Below, one piece after another: positions 42,219-52,200 of a DNA stretch of 64,000 nt. This stretch comes from Acidimicrobiales bacterium (lineage in GTDB: Bacteria; Actinomycetota; Acidimicrobiia; Acidimicrobiales; JAKAVM01). The notes below the pieces were generated by a model, which worked only from the letters and a program-made list of their open reading frames with translations, did not search any database and was not told the origin of the DNA. Each line of letters starts with the position of its first letter. Within the stretch, counting starts at the first letter, position 1. The stretch lies in NCBI GenBank assembly GCA_027452005.1, contig DAIDHF010000008.1, forward strand, positions 1 to 64,000. Direction: 5' to 3'. A program made the translations under genes and the position numbers.

Positions 42219-44660
42219 ATGATTACCGAGGCCCTCAAGGGCAAGAAGATCGCCATTACCGGGTCTACGGGTTTTTTGGGGACCGCCTTGGTCGAGCGTC
42301 TCCTCAGGCAAGTCCCCGACTGTGAGCTGGCTCTACTTGTTCGACCCACCAAACGTGGCCCCGAAGAGCGAGTTCGCCGGGAGGTCCTGAAAAATGACTG
42401 TTTTGACCTTCTCCGGGCTCAACTCGGCGACGCCTTTGACGAGACCGTCGACCGGCGAGTTAGGGCTATCGCCGGCGACGTTACCACCAATGGGTTAGGA
42501 CTGAATGCGGCCGGACGCGAGCAACTTAGCCAGTGTGACCTAGTCGTCCACTGTGCGGCAGCTGTCAGCTTTGACTCCCCACTCGATCGGGCCGTCGAGG
42601 TAAATCTTCTGGGCCCAAAACGAGTCTGTGAGACCGTGATAGACCTGTCTAAGACGTCAGGCAACTCACCACATCTAATCGCCGTTTCAACTGCATATGT
42701 TGCCGGTTATCGGCGAGGCGATGCCTGGGAGCGCCTGTTGAGCCAGACCAACTTCCCACCAGAGGCGACCTGGCAAAATGAGGTGGACGCAGCCATGACT
42801 TTGCGGGCTGACATAACAACCCAGTCACGAACGGTTGAAAATCTCAAGCGCTTTGACTCCCTGGCGCGTTCGGAGATTGGGGCCGCCGGATCCCCTCTGA
42901 TTGCCCGAAAGTCCGAACGGCTTCGCCAAGACTGGGTTCAAGATCGCCTGATCGAGATTGGCAAGGTAAGGGCACAGGGACTTGGCTGGCCAGACGCATA
43001 CGCCTACACAAAGGCGCTCGGTGAGATCGCCCTGTCTGAGGTCCGAGAGAACCTACCCGTGTCCATCGTACGACCCTCTATTATCGAGTCTGCCCTAGTC
43101 GAGCCGCGTCCTGGATGGATCAGGGGCTTTAGAATGGCAGAGCCCGTAATCATCTCCTATGCCCGAGGCCTACTCAGTGAGTTCCCCGGAATCCCCGAGG
43201 GGGTAATAGACGTGATTCCAGTCGACCTGGTCACCGGGGCCATTATTGCCGTGTGCGCAAAGACTCCCCCCGACCCACATAAAGGTTCCCCAATCCCGAT
43301 CTATCAGGTAGCTTCGGGAAGCACCAACCCGCTCAAGTACGGGACCCTCGTTGACACCGTTCAGGACTGGTTCTCGCAAAATCCGCTATATGACACCCAC
43401 GGCCAACCAATCGACGTGCCCAAGTGGTCGTTCCCCGGTCGGGGGCGAGTTCAAAGACAACTAGAGCGCGCCGACCGTGTCATGGAGAAAGCCGAGAGCC
43501 TTGCCAAGGCGGTTCCCTTTCGCCAGCTGGCCTCCCGGTTGACAGTAAAGATTGACTCCAAACGTTCAGATGCTAAGCGGGCGCTGTCTTATGTGGAACT
43601 CTACGGTTCATACACCGAGACCGAGGCAATCTTTAGGGTTGACAACCTCCTAGACCTCTACCATAGCCTTCCCAGAGACGACCAGGAGACCTTCTGCTTT
43701 GATCCTCGGGTTATTGACTGGGACTATTACGTTAGAAACATACACTTGCCCTCGGTAGTCGACCATGCCCGAGCCCGGACCCAGCCCGGCAAGCGAATAA
43801 GCGCCTCTAGACGTGACCGCTCTCTCGCCGCAATTCTAAATCCCGACAGGAAGATTGCTGCGTTCGACCTAGAGAACACCTTGATCGCATCCAACGTGGT
43901 CGAGGCCTACCTGTGGCTGTCTACAGACAAGCTCCCACTTTCGGAGCGAGTTCGCATAATGGCCTCTTTGGCGGCCAAGGCTCCCGGGCTCTTGTCACTT
44001 GACATGCACGACCGCGGGGACTTTCTGAGGTACTTCTACCGCTACTACGAGGGCGCATCTCTCAAAGAACTTCAAGACAAATCTGTTGAGATGGCCTCAC
44101 GACTTCTCTTGGCCAGATCCTTTCCTGAAGGGATCAGGCGAGTTAGAAAGCACCGAGAACTAGGACACAAGACCATCCTAATTACCGGGGCCCTTGACTT
44201 TGTAGTCCAACCCATAGCTCCCCTCTTTGACGAGGTTGTCGCAGCGGTGCCCGAGACTCGAGATGGGGTCCTGACCGGCCACCTGCTCCGGCACCCTCCA
44301 ACTGGGGAAGCCCGGGCCCAGATCATTGAGGACTACGCCAGATCCTTGGACGTTAGCCTGGAGGACTGTATCTCATATGCCGATTCCTCCTCTGACCTTC
44401 CAATGCTTGAAATCGTGGGTTTCCCGGTGGCTGTAAATCCTGATCCCAAGTTATCTCTGATGGCTCAGCGCCGGGGATGGCACACCGAGTCATGGACAAC
44501 GACGAGGGGTGGTGCTAAGCCTCTCTTGGCCCTGGCAACTGGTCCTCAAGAAGACGAGTCACTATCAGTCCAAGTTCGCGAAATGGCCCGAAAGTTTCAG
44601 ACCATCTCCAAGCTGGCCTCGGCGCGTTGGACTTCCCGAAGACAAAAGGCCGAGCGGTGA
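42219..44660 (+). CDS. Fatty acyl-CoA reductase-like SDR fused to a HAD-IB phosphatase domain
   Basis: The 813-residue protein has an N-terminal extended-SDR domain: NAD(P) motif GSTGFLGTALVERLL at residues 15-29, VHCAAAVSFD, VSTAYVAGYRRG, and active-site YAYTK near residue 260. This pattern fits male-sterility-type acyl-CoA/ACP reductases. From about residue 545 it is HAD-IB-like: AFDLENTL is motif I with Glu in place of the second Asp of DxDxT, LITGALDFVV is motif II, and YADSSSDLPML motif IV. It may reduce an acyl thioester and dephosphorylate a related intermediate. It leads a TetR-controlled operon. Confidence 0.85.
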   Translation: MITEALKGKKIAITGSTGFLGTALVERLLRQVPDCELALLVRPTKRGPEERVRREVLKNDCFDLLRAQLGDAFDETVDRRVRAIAGDVTTNGLGLNAAGREQLSQCDLVVHCAAAVSFDSPLDRAVEVNLLGPKRVCETVIDLSKTSGNSPHLIAVSTAYVAGYRRGDAWERLLSQTNFPPEATWQNEVDAAMTLRADITTQSRTVENLKRFDSLARSEIGAAGSPLIARKSERLRQDWVQDRLIEIGKVRAQGLGWPDAYAYTKALGEIALSEVRENLPVSIVRPSIIESALVEPRPGWIRGFRMAEPVIISYARGLLSEFPGIPEGVIDVIPVDLVTGAIIAVCAKTPPDPHKGSPIPIYQVASGSTNPLKYGTLVDTVQDWFSQNPLYDTHGQPIDVPKWSFPGRGRVQRQLERADRVMEKAESLAKAVPFRQLASRLTVKIDSKRSDAKRALSYVELYGSYTETEAIFRVDNLLDLYHSLPRDDQETFCFDPRVIDWDYYVRNIHLPSVVDHARARTQPGKRISASRRDRSLAAILNPDRKIAAFDLENTLIASNVVEAYLWLSTDKLPLSERVRIMASLAAKAPGLLSLDMHDRGDFLRYFYRYYEGASLKELQDKSVEMASRLLLARSFPEGIRRVRKHRELGHKTILITGALDFVVQPIAPLFDEVVAAVPETRDGVLTGHLLRHPPTGEARAQIIEDYARSLDVSLEDCISYADSSSDLPMLEIVGFPVAVNPDPKLSLMAQRRGWHTESWTTTRGGAKPLLALATGPQEDESLSVQVREMARKFQTISKLASARWTSRRQKAER

Positions 44661-44707
44661 AATACTTGGTATTTTTCTCAACACACTTTCAAGAGGAGGG
44701 GAACTAG

Positions 44708-46030
44708 GTGCGAGCGTTGGTCTTTGAGAGAAATCTCCCAAGATACGGCCTGGCTAGAGTCTTCTCCAGCGTTTCCGGATCGGGGAAGGCGGTATCTAAG
44801 TCTCCCCTGTCATTTCAAAACGTTAGCCCTCCAAGTGTTGACAAACCCGGTTGGGAGACCGTCGACGTCTTGGCATGTGGGATATGCGGCTCGGATCTGG
44901 CCACGGTAGACGCTGTGGCCTCGCGTTATTTCGAGGACATAGTCTCGTTCCCCTTTATCCCGGGCCATGAGATAGTCGCTCGACGTCGCAACGGGTCAGG
45001 TGACCGGGTCGTAATTGAATCGGTCTTGTCGTGTATCCCCCGGGGCATCGATCCGCCTTGCAAGTACTGCGCGACCGGTGACAACGGAAACTGCACAAAT
45101 CTGTTTTTGGGATCTATTGAGCCCGGACTTCAGATCGGGTACTGTAGGAGTTCTGGAGGGGGCTTTTCGGAGTCTCTTTGCGTCCACGGGTCCCAGCTAT
45201 ACTCCATTCCAGATGATATTGGCGACCTGGAAGCGGTAATTATTGAGCCCACGGCCTGCTCTATTCACGCCGTGTTGACCGGACATATCTCCCGAGACTC
45301 AACAGTTGGGGTACTTGGGGCTGGAACGTTAGGCCTATGCGTGACAGCTGCTCTCAGGTCACTAATAGATCCCAAGACCGTACTGGTCAGCGCCAAGTAC
45401 GATTTTCAGGCAGGCCTAGCTCGCAAGTTGGGAGCCGATGTGGTCTGCGAGCCTGGATCACTAGTAAGGACGGTCAGACGTCTTGGCTCGGGATTTGCCC
45501 TGGGATCTGTCAAGTCAACAGATAGGTTCCAGAACTCGCCAAAGAGCGGAGTGCCTAAGTCCTTGAGCGAGGGTTGTGACGTGGTTATCGACTGTCTGGG
45601 TACATCGGATTCAATTTCCACGGCCATGTCAATTACCCGCCCAAAGGGTACGATTATCATGGTTGGGATGCCAGCACGGGTAAGTGTGGACCTATGTCCC
45701 CTGTGGCACCGAGAGATTTCCCTGATTGGATCCTACGCTTACGGTCAAGAGGACCTAAGTAAAGTCCTGGCACCCGGATTTGAGCCCCCAGGATCTACCT
45801 ACCAGGTCTTCACTCAAGTATCTCGTCGACCCCAGCCCAAGATGGTGAGGACCTTTGATCTTGCTATTGACCTGGTGAGGAAGTCAGCCCTAGGAGCGCT
45901 GGTATCGGCCAGCTATCCGCTGGAGAGATATATAGAAGCCTTTGAACATGCCGGGGAGAGTGCAAGGCGACGCGGGGTCAAGATTGCCCTGGTGCCAACC
46001 CGGGCCAAAAAACAGGAGGAGACAAATTAA
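44708..46030 (+). CDS. Zinc-dependent alcohol dehydrogenase (MDR family)
   Basis: This 440-residue enzyme has the MDR plan. ACGICGSDLA holds the catalytic zinc Cys, FIPGHEIVAR the His, and SC...CKYCATGDNGNC forms the structural zinc lobe. VGVLGAGTLGLCVTAAL is the NAD(P)-binding Rossmann motif. A ~40-residue insert near the nucleotide domain (RRLGSGFALGSVKSTDRFQ) is unusual. GTG at 44708 follows GAGGAGGGG. Next to an acyl reductase it may interconvert a long-chain alcohol and aldehyde; the substrate is not proven. Confidence 0.88.
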   Translation: MRALVFERNLPRYGLARVFSSVSGSGKAVSKSPLSFQNVSPPSVDKPGWETVDVLACGICGSDLATVDAVASRYFEDIVSFPFIPGHEIVARRRNGSGDRVVIESVLSCIPRGIDPPCKYCATGDNGNCTNLFLGSIEPGLQIGYCRSSGGGFSESLCVHGSQLYSIPDDIGDLEAVIIEPTACSIHAVLTGHISRDSTVGVLGAGTLGLCVTAALRSLIDPKTVLVSAKYDFQAGLARKLGADVVCEPGSLVRTVRRLGSGFALGSVKSTDRFQNSPKSGVPKSLSEGCDVVIDCLGTSDSISTAMSITRPKGTIIMVGMPARVSVDLCPLWHREISLIGSYAYGQEDLSKVLAPGFEPPGSTYQVFTQVSRRPQPKMVRTFDLAIDLVRKSALGALVSASYPLERYIEAFEHAGESARRRGVKIALVPTRAKKQEETN

Positions 46031-47616
46031 TGCCTAGACCGGGTTTTTTATTAGAGGTCGAGTCTTCAAGTCCACCTACCCTGTTCTGGCACGGCGAGGG
46101 ATTTCGACTGGAGCGTCTTCCGGTGGGCTCGCGGGTGCTCTACCCGCCTGAACCCCTCAAGGCACTAGAAAATCCCCGCGGGGCCATCAGGGAGGCCCTG
46201 AGATCGCCGGTTGGTGACGCGAAGCCCCTTGAAGACCTCTTATTTGCAGACATGAAGCTAACAATCGCCTTCGACGACGTCTCCCTCCCCCTTCCAGCCA
46301 TGAAGGCTCCAGACATTCGACAGATGGTTATTGAAGAAGTCTTAGAGATTGCGGCCCGAAAGGGCGTAGACGACGTGGTCCTGATCGCCGCCTTGGCACT
46401 GCACCGGAGGATGACCGACGAGGAGCTCCGCCACTGTTTGGGCAGCCGGGTGTTCGACTCATTTTCTCCCCACGGTTTGTTGACCCAGCACGACGCTGAA
46501 GACCCAGACAACCTGGTTCACCTAGGTCTTACAAGTCAAGGCGAAGATGTCGAGATAAACAGGCGAGCAGCCGAGAGCGATCTTTTAGTCTATGTAAATA
46601 TCAACCTGGTCGCCATGGACGGCGGGCACAAGTCAGTGGCCACCGGACTGGCCAGCTACAAATCTATCAAGCACCATCACAACCCCCAGACCATGGTGAA
46701 CTCTAAGTCCTTCATGGACCAGCACCACTCAGAGCTTCACTCATCCAACTGGAGAATGGGTCGCCTAATTGCGAAGTCCGGGGTCAAGGTCTTTCAGATA
46801 GAGACCACATTGAACACCAACACCTTCCCGGAGAACTTCGGGTTTCTTCAAAAACGAGAGTGGGAGTGGGAACTCAAAGACCGCTTAGGTTTTATTGGGG
46901 CCTCAAAACTTCTTGGTCATACCCCCCGACGTGTTGCCCGGTCGGTATTTCACTCAATTTTATCCCCTCATGCAATGACCTCGGTTAGCGCTGGCGAAGT
47001 CGAGGCGGTCCATGAGATCACCACGGCAAACGTGCTCAAACAACAAAATATCGACGTGGAAGGCCAGAGCGATATTTTGACCATGGGACTTCCCTATATC
47101 TGCCCATATAACGTGAACTCGATTATGAACCCGATACTCGTGGCCTGTCTGGGCCTGGGGTACTTCTTCAACATGTATCGAGGCCGTCCGTTGGTAAGGC
47201 AGGGTGGTGTTGTGATTATTAGCCACCCAACCAAGTGGGAGTTCCACCCAGTCCACCACCCTAGCTATATCGATTTCTTTGAAGAGGTTCTTGCCGACAC
47301 AACAGACCCGGTTTCAATCTCGGAACGCTACGAGGAGCGCTACGCGACCGACCCGTGGTATCGACACCTCTACCGCACTAGCTACGCCTACCACGGGGTT
47401 CACCCGTTCTACATGTGGTACTGGTGCGCTCACGCACTAGATCATCTCTCGCAAGTAATCATCTTAGGGGGCGAGCGACGGTCAGTGGAGAGACTTGGAT
47501 TTTCCTGTGCGTCCACCTTAGATGACGCCCTAGAGATTGCCCGCCATTACGTGGGCTCAAGTCCGTCGCTCACCCACCTACATTCCCCGCCTGTCTTGAT
47601 GGCCAACGTCACCTAA
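46030..47616 (+). CDS. LarA-like (DUF2088) protein
   Basis: The 528-residue protein resembles lactate racemase LarA in its N-terminal domain: LTIAFDDVSLPLPAM, then VVLIAALALHRRMTDEELRHCLG and GGHKSVATGLASYKSIKHHH. In LarA the matching His and Lys residues act around a nickel-pincer cofactor made by LarB, LarC and LarE; no such genes are in the window. The protein is about 100 residues longer than LarA. Its ATG overlaps the alcohol dehydrogenase TAA, with AGGAGGAG at 46014-46021. Substrate and cofactor are unknown. Confidence 0.8.
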   Translation: MPRPGFLLEVESSSPPTLFWHGEGFRLERLPVGSRVLYPPEPLKALENPRGAIREALRSPVGDAKPLEDLLFADMKLTIAFDDVSLPLPAMKAPDIRQMVIEEVLEIAARKGVDDVVLIAALALHRRMTDEELRHCLGSRVFDSFSPHGLLTQHDAEDPDNLVHLGLTSQGEDVEINRRAAESDLLVYVNINLVAMDGGHKSVATGLASYKSIKHHHNPQTMVNSKSFMDQHHSELHSSNWRMGRLIAKSGVKVFQIETTLNTNTFPENFGFLQKREWEWELKDRLGFIGASKLLGHTPRRVARSVFHSILSPHAMTSVSAGEVEAVHEITTANVLKQQNIDVEGQSDILTMGLPYICPYNVNSIMNPILVACLGLGYFFNMYRGRPLVRQGGVVIISHPTKWEFHPVHHPSYIDFFEEVLADTTDPVSISERYEERYATDPWYRHLYRTSYAYHGVHPFYMWYWCAHALDHLSQVIILGGERRSVERLGFSCASTLDDALEIARHYVGSSPSLTHLHSPPVLMANVT

Positions 47617-47621
47617 ATGTC

Positions 47622-48518
47622 GTGTTAGAAGAGTTTACTTCAATTCTTAAACGGCGGATGCAGGGATTGTCATTCCCCTACTCCAAGCCCACCTGGCCGG
47701 GTTCGGTGGAAAGACCGCTCAAGGCTTCCAAGCTCGGGGTAAATTACGACAGCGCCTGGTCACGGAGGTACTTCGCGCGACTGGCTCGGGCTGGTCTAAT
47801 TGACTGGGTGGCCAGACCAGCAATTGGTACCTTAGCTCCTGTAAGGGTTCACGGAGTCGACTATCTGGACTCAGTTGACGGACCGGTTATATTTGCGGCC
47901 AACCACTCAAGTCACCTCGATACCGTTGTTCTCCTTACATCGCTCCCGGACAGATTTAGACATAGATGCCTAGTGGCTGCGGGGGCTGATTACTTTTTTG
48001 ACAAGACCTTCAAGGCCCACCTGTGGTCACTGGCCACCGGCGCGATACCGATTGAAAGAAACCGAGTGGACCGCAAATCCGCCAACTTGGCCATTGAGCT
48101 AATCGACCAGGGATGGAACCTAATTATCTTTCCCGAAGGAGGGAGGAGTCCCGACGGTTGGACCCAGTCCTTCAAGCCAGGCGTCTCCTATCTCGCGAAA
48201 AAGACCGGGGTCCCAATAGTTCCGGTGTATCTCCATGGAACTCGTCAAGTCCTTCCCAAGGACTCCAAGAGGATAACCCATGGCGCGACCAAGGTGGTCT
48301 TTGGGGAACCCCTACACCTAGAGCCCGACGAGGATCTTCGCGACTTTGCCACCCGGATTGAGACGAAGGTATATGAACTTGCCCATGAAACAGATGAGTC
48401 CTGGTGGAAGGCCCGCCAGGGGGCAGCAAGGGGAACTACGCCAAACCTAAATGGTCCAAAAGGCTCGAATTGGCGCCGTAGCTGGGAGCTAAAGGCTCGG
48501 GATCTGGATTTCAAATAA
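47622..48518 (+). CDS. PlsC-type 1-acyl-glycerol-3-phosphate acyltransferase family protein
   Basis: The 298-residue protein has the acyltransferase motifs NHSSHLDT (H-x4-D, near residue 95), GAIPIERNRVDRKS, FPEGGRSPDG and VPIVPVYLHGT in proper order. It should transfer an acyl group from acyl-CoA or ACP to a glycerophospholipid precursor at the membrane. GTG at 47622 comes six bases after the LarA-like gene, and the pair is surely cotranscribed. As the last gene of the TetR-controlled cassette it suggests the pathway ends in a membrane or storage lipid. Confidence 0.9.
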   Translation: MLEEFTSILKRRMQGLSFPYSKPTWPGSVERPLKASKLGVNYDSAWSRRYFARLARAGLIDWVARPAIGTLAPVRVHGVDYLDSVDGPVIFAANHSSHLDTVVLLTSLPDRFRHRCLVAAGADYFFDKTFKAHLWSLATGAIPIERNRVDRKSANLAIELIDQGWNLIIFPEGGRSPDGWTQSFKPGVSYLAKKTGVPIVPVYLHGTRQVLPKDSKRITHGATKVVFGEPLHLEPDEDLRDFATRIETKVYELAHETDESWWKARQGAARGTTPNLNGPKGSNWRRSWELKARDLDFK

Positions 48519-48556
48519 CTACCGCCTTGATCTCCGTGAAGGTAGGCTATTAGAAG

Positions 48557-49126
48557 ATGAAACCGCTCCGATTTCTAATGTCATGTCTAGCCTGCGCAGT
48601 CTTCCTGGGGGCTTGTGGTTCTATCTCTGGAACCGCACCTAGTAAATGGGCATCTGGGTACTGCTCGGCGATGTTCTCTTGGTACACCCAGACCCAGTCT
48701 AAGACCGGGAGCTTTGAGTCTCTAATCAAAAACCAGTCTGACCCGACTCAGATAAAAGCTGACGCGCAGACGCTCATCCAAGAGGAAATAGCTCAAGCTC
48801 AGACACTTGAGTCTCAGATCCGTCACAATGGGACCCCAGCGGTATCTGACGGCAAGACATTGTACAATTCTTTGATCAAGGCCCTCAATGCCTATGACCA
48901 GGCCCTGGTTGGGGCACAAAACACCCTGGCACCAATCTCGACGTCGTCAATTACCAATCTAACAGGCGCGTTCAACCAAATCGGAAATACCATAGACGCC
49001 GCCCAGGTAACCCTTGGCCGGTCTCTCTCTTCAATTGGGAGGCAGTCCACCTCGTCAAGTGATTCGCCACTTGCTCAGGCTCTAGATACCAATAAGTACT
49101 GCAAGAACCTACAGTCGCTCAAGTAA
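48557..49126 (+). CDS. Small lipoprotein of unknown function
   Basis: The 189-residue protein has a lipoprotein signal (CAVFLGAC, Cys20). The mature part is helical and rich in Gln, Ser and Thr, with spaced Leu residues suggesting helix bundles, and has Cys residues near both ends (SGYCSAMF and NKYCKNL) that may form a disulfide. I do not recognise the family. It begins 38 bases after the acyltransferase gene and could be a late member of that operon or a separate unit. Confidence 0.75.
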   Translation: MKPLRFLMSCLACAVFLGACGSISGTAPSKWASGYCSAMFSWYTQTQSKTGSFESLIKNQSDPTQIKADAQTLIQEEIAQAQTLESQIRHNGTPAVSDGKTLYNSLIKALNAYDQALVGAQNTLAPISTSSITNLTGAFNQIGNTIDAAQVTLGRSLSSIGRQSTSSSDSPLAQALDTNKYCKNLQSLK

Positions 49127-49215
49127 CTAAATCCCCATAAGTCCGATTCGGCTCCCAAGAAAGACGAGTCTCTCCACATAAACTTGTATAAGAGTTACAA
49201 CTCCTACTACGGGGC

Positions 49216-52200
49216 CTATGGAACGGCCATCCCCACTACTGGTGAGGCAATTTGCTGTCCACCTTCGGATCCTTGGTAGGTTGCATCTCCAAAGGAGAAG
49301 ATTCCTCCATCAGCCGCAACAGTCCAGTATCCTCCACCGTCGGGGGTGACTCCCATTCCGACCATCGGCCTAGCTAGTATCTTGTTGCCCATTGAACCGG
49401 CAAATGACGCATTGCCAAACGCAAATATCCCACCATCGGTAGCAACCTCGAAATAGCCAGCGCCATTAGACGTGGTAGCTATACCAACTATCGGCTTATT
49501 GAGTGGAAGTCCTCCCATTGAACCATAGAAGTGGGCATCACCGAACGCAAATATCCCACCATCTGCGGCCACCATCCAGTATCCCTGGCCGTCTGGTGTT
49601 GGATCTATTCCTACAATGGGCTGATTCAGGGGTTTGCCGGCCATCGACCCAAATGAAGTTGCATCTCCCTCGGTTACAATTGCACCAGAGGTTGAAACAA
49701 GCCAGTATCCTTTTCCGTCGGCAGTAGACGCAATTCCGACCGTGCCAGGCAGAGAAGGCGTTCCGAGATTTCCTGCAGTGCCAAAGTTGGCTACCCCCCC
49801 AGATGAACTGGCCACCCAGTATCCCTTTCCATCTGGGGTGGCCGCCATCCCAACGACGGCCCCCGATAGTCCGCTAGCAGACCCCAGAGACGTTACCGAG
49901 CCAAAGCCGAACACTTCGCCGAGAGAGGTAACCATCCAGTATCCCTGGGCAGCTGGGTTGTTCACAGGTGCCTGAACAACAACAATCGAAATCGTTGCAG
50001 TGGCTACCTGGATGGGCGTGGAGCTGTCAATAACTTCAAAGGTAACGTTAGTTGAACCTGCCGATGACGGAGAACCCGATATTGAACCTCCCGATGAAAT
50101 TGCCAGACCTGCTGGCAAAGATGATCCAGAGGCCACCGCCCAAGTGTATGGCGACGTGCCACCGGCGGCAACTAAAGATCCGGTATAGGCAACTCCCACG
50201 GTACCTTGAGGAAGAGTAGTTGACGTTATTGAAAGAGAAGCCGTCTTGTTTACTGTAATTGAAAGGTTTGCCGTAACGGTAACGGGCGGATTCTCAGAAT
50301 CTTTTACCTGGACTGTAAAGCTCGTAGACCCTACTGCTGCTGGCACCCCTGATATAGAGCCAGTGGACGGTGCCAAAGAGAGCCCGCTGGGCAAAGAGGT
50401 CCCAGAGGCCAGAGCCCACGTGTAAGGTGCACTCCCACCACTAGCCGCCAGGGTTGCGTTATAGGCAGTTCCCACAACCCCAGCTGCCAGGGTAGTTGTT
50501 GAAATTGCCAGGGCAGCCGAGTTCACAACAAGCATTAGTGTAGTGGCCGATACTTGAGGAGGGACCGAGGTATCGGTAACTTGGACCTGGAACGAATAGG
50601 TTCCTGCCGATACCGGGGTACCTGAGAGAAGTCCCGCGCTAGAGAGCGTAAGTGAAGCCGGAAGTAGTGTTAGTGCACTCCAAGTGTAGGTCCCCGATCC
50701 ACCACTAGCCCCCAAGGTAACGCTATATGCTACCCCTGCCGAAGCTGCCGTTAGAGTGGAAGTCGTGATCGTGAGGGTTGTAGAAGGTGCTGACGTGAGT
50801 ATCTGACCTGAGGCGTCACCTGCAATACAAAGAGTAGTCGAGGCACACGCCAACCCGTTGATCTGAGTATTTACTGATCCTGAACTCGGTCCCGGGTCCA
50901 TTGCGGCGACCCACCAGGCACTGACCCCGCCGGTTGGATTGACACTTCCAACAATATCGCCAGCCGTATCGCCAGCGGCACAGAATGAAGATGAGGCACA
51001 TGCAATAGATGTAATATTCACGCCCACAGCCGGAGGACCTGGGCTTGACGTGTCTACCTGGGCGACTGCCCAGGTCGATGACGCAACTGATGAGGGGTTA
51101 GCTGAAGAAACCACTTGGCCTTGATTGTCAACAGCCACACACAATGAAGTCGAGGGACACGCAATTGCATTCAGTTGAGGCTGTACCCCACTAGTTAGAG
51201 CCGGATCCTCTGTTATAGCTGTCCAGTCCGATGCAAGCCCCCCACTTGGATTGGTAGAAAATATCATCTGCCCAATCGTATCGACTGCAATACAAAGAGA
51301 GGTTGACGGACAGCTAATTGAGGTTAGTGTCGGTCCACCGGTAAGGGTGGCCGATACCCAAGATCCACTTGTCGTTGGCGTTGTTGAATCTAGAATTCCT
51401 CCTGCGGCGTCAACGGCTATACACATCGTGGAAGAGGCGCAGCTAACTGCCTTTATATTTGACGAAACAGAATCGGTAGCTACCTGGGTCCACGTACCAG
51501 GGGTAGCAGTTGGATTGGCCGTTAGTACCCGGCCCGCGTTATCAACCCCAATACAAAGGGTTGTGCTTGGACATGACAGTGACGCAATTGAGTTAGAGCT
51601 GTCAACCCCAGGATATGACACCCATGCGGCCTTTGACCCTACGGGAATTGACGATGAGGCATCTGATGAAACCGATACATTTCCACTTGAATCACTAGCA
51701 ACACAAAACAGTGAGCTAGGACAAGAAATTGACTCAATAGTGTCGACTGAGTCCTGAGGGGTTGCGGTTGCCGCTGTCCAGGTTGCCCCGTTGAAGGTGA
51801 AGGTATAACCGTAGTTATCGGTTGCTAAGCAAAAACTCGTAGACGGACAGGAAACAGAAGAAATATTGCGACCGGCACTTGACACCGCACTGAGACTACT
51901 CCACGACCCGGTATACACAGACACTTGCCCGTTCGAGTTTCCAGCAACACATAACGACGACGTCGCACAACCCACGCTAATAAATCCAGCACCCCCGATT
52001 GCACTGGTCGTCCATGAACCGGGATGACCTACGTAAGCATTTGCACTTGAGTCTACAACTGCGCAGAAGGTAGTTGATATGCACGATACCGCAGTTAAAT
52101 CCGTTCCAGAGATGACCGTCGAAGTCCAGGTACTGCCTCCCGTATAGTTCAAGGAGTTCCCCACACTGTCCACCGCGATGCAAAACGTCGTCGAATAGCA

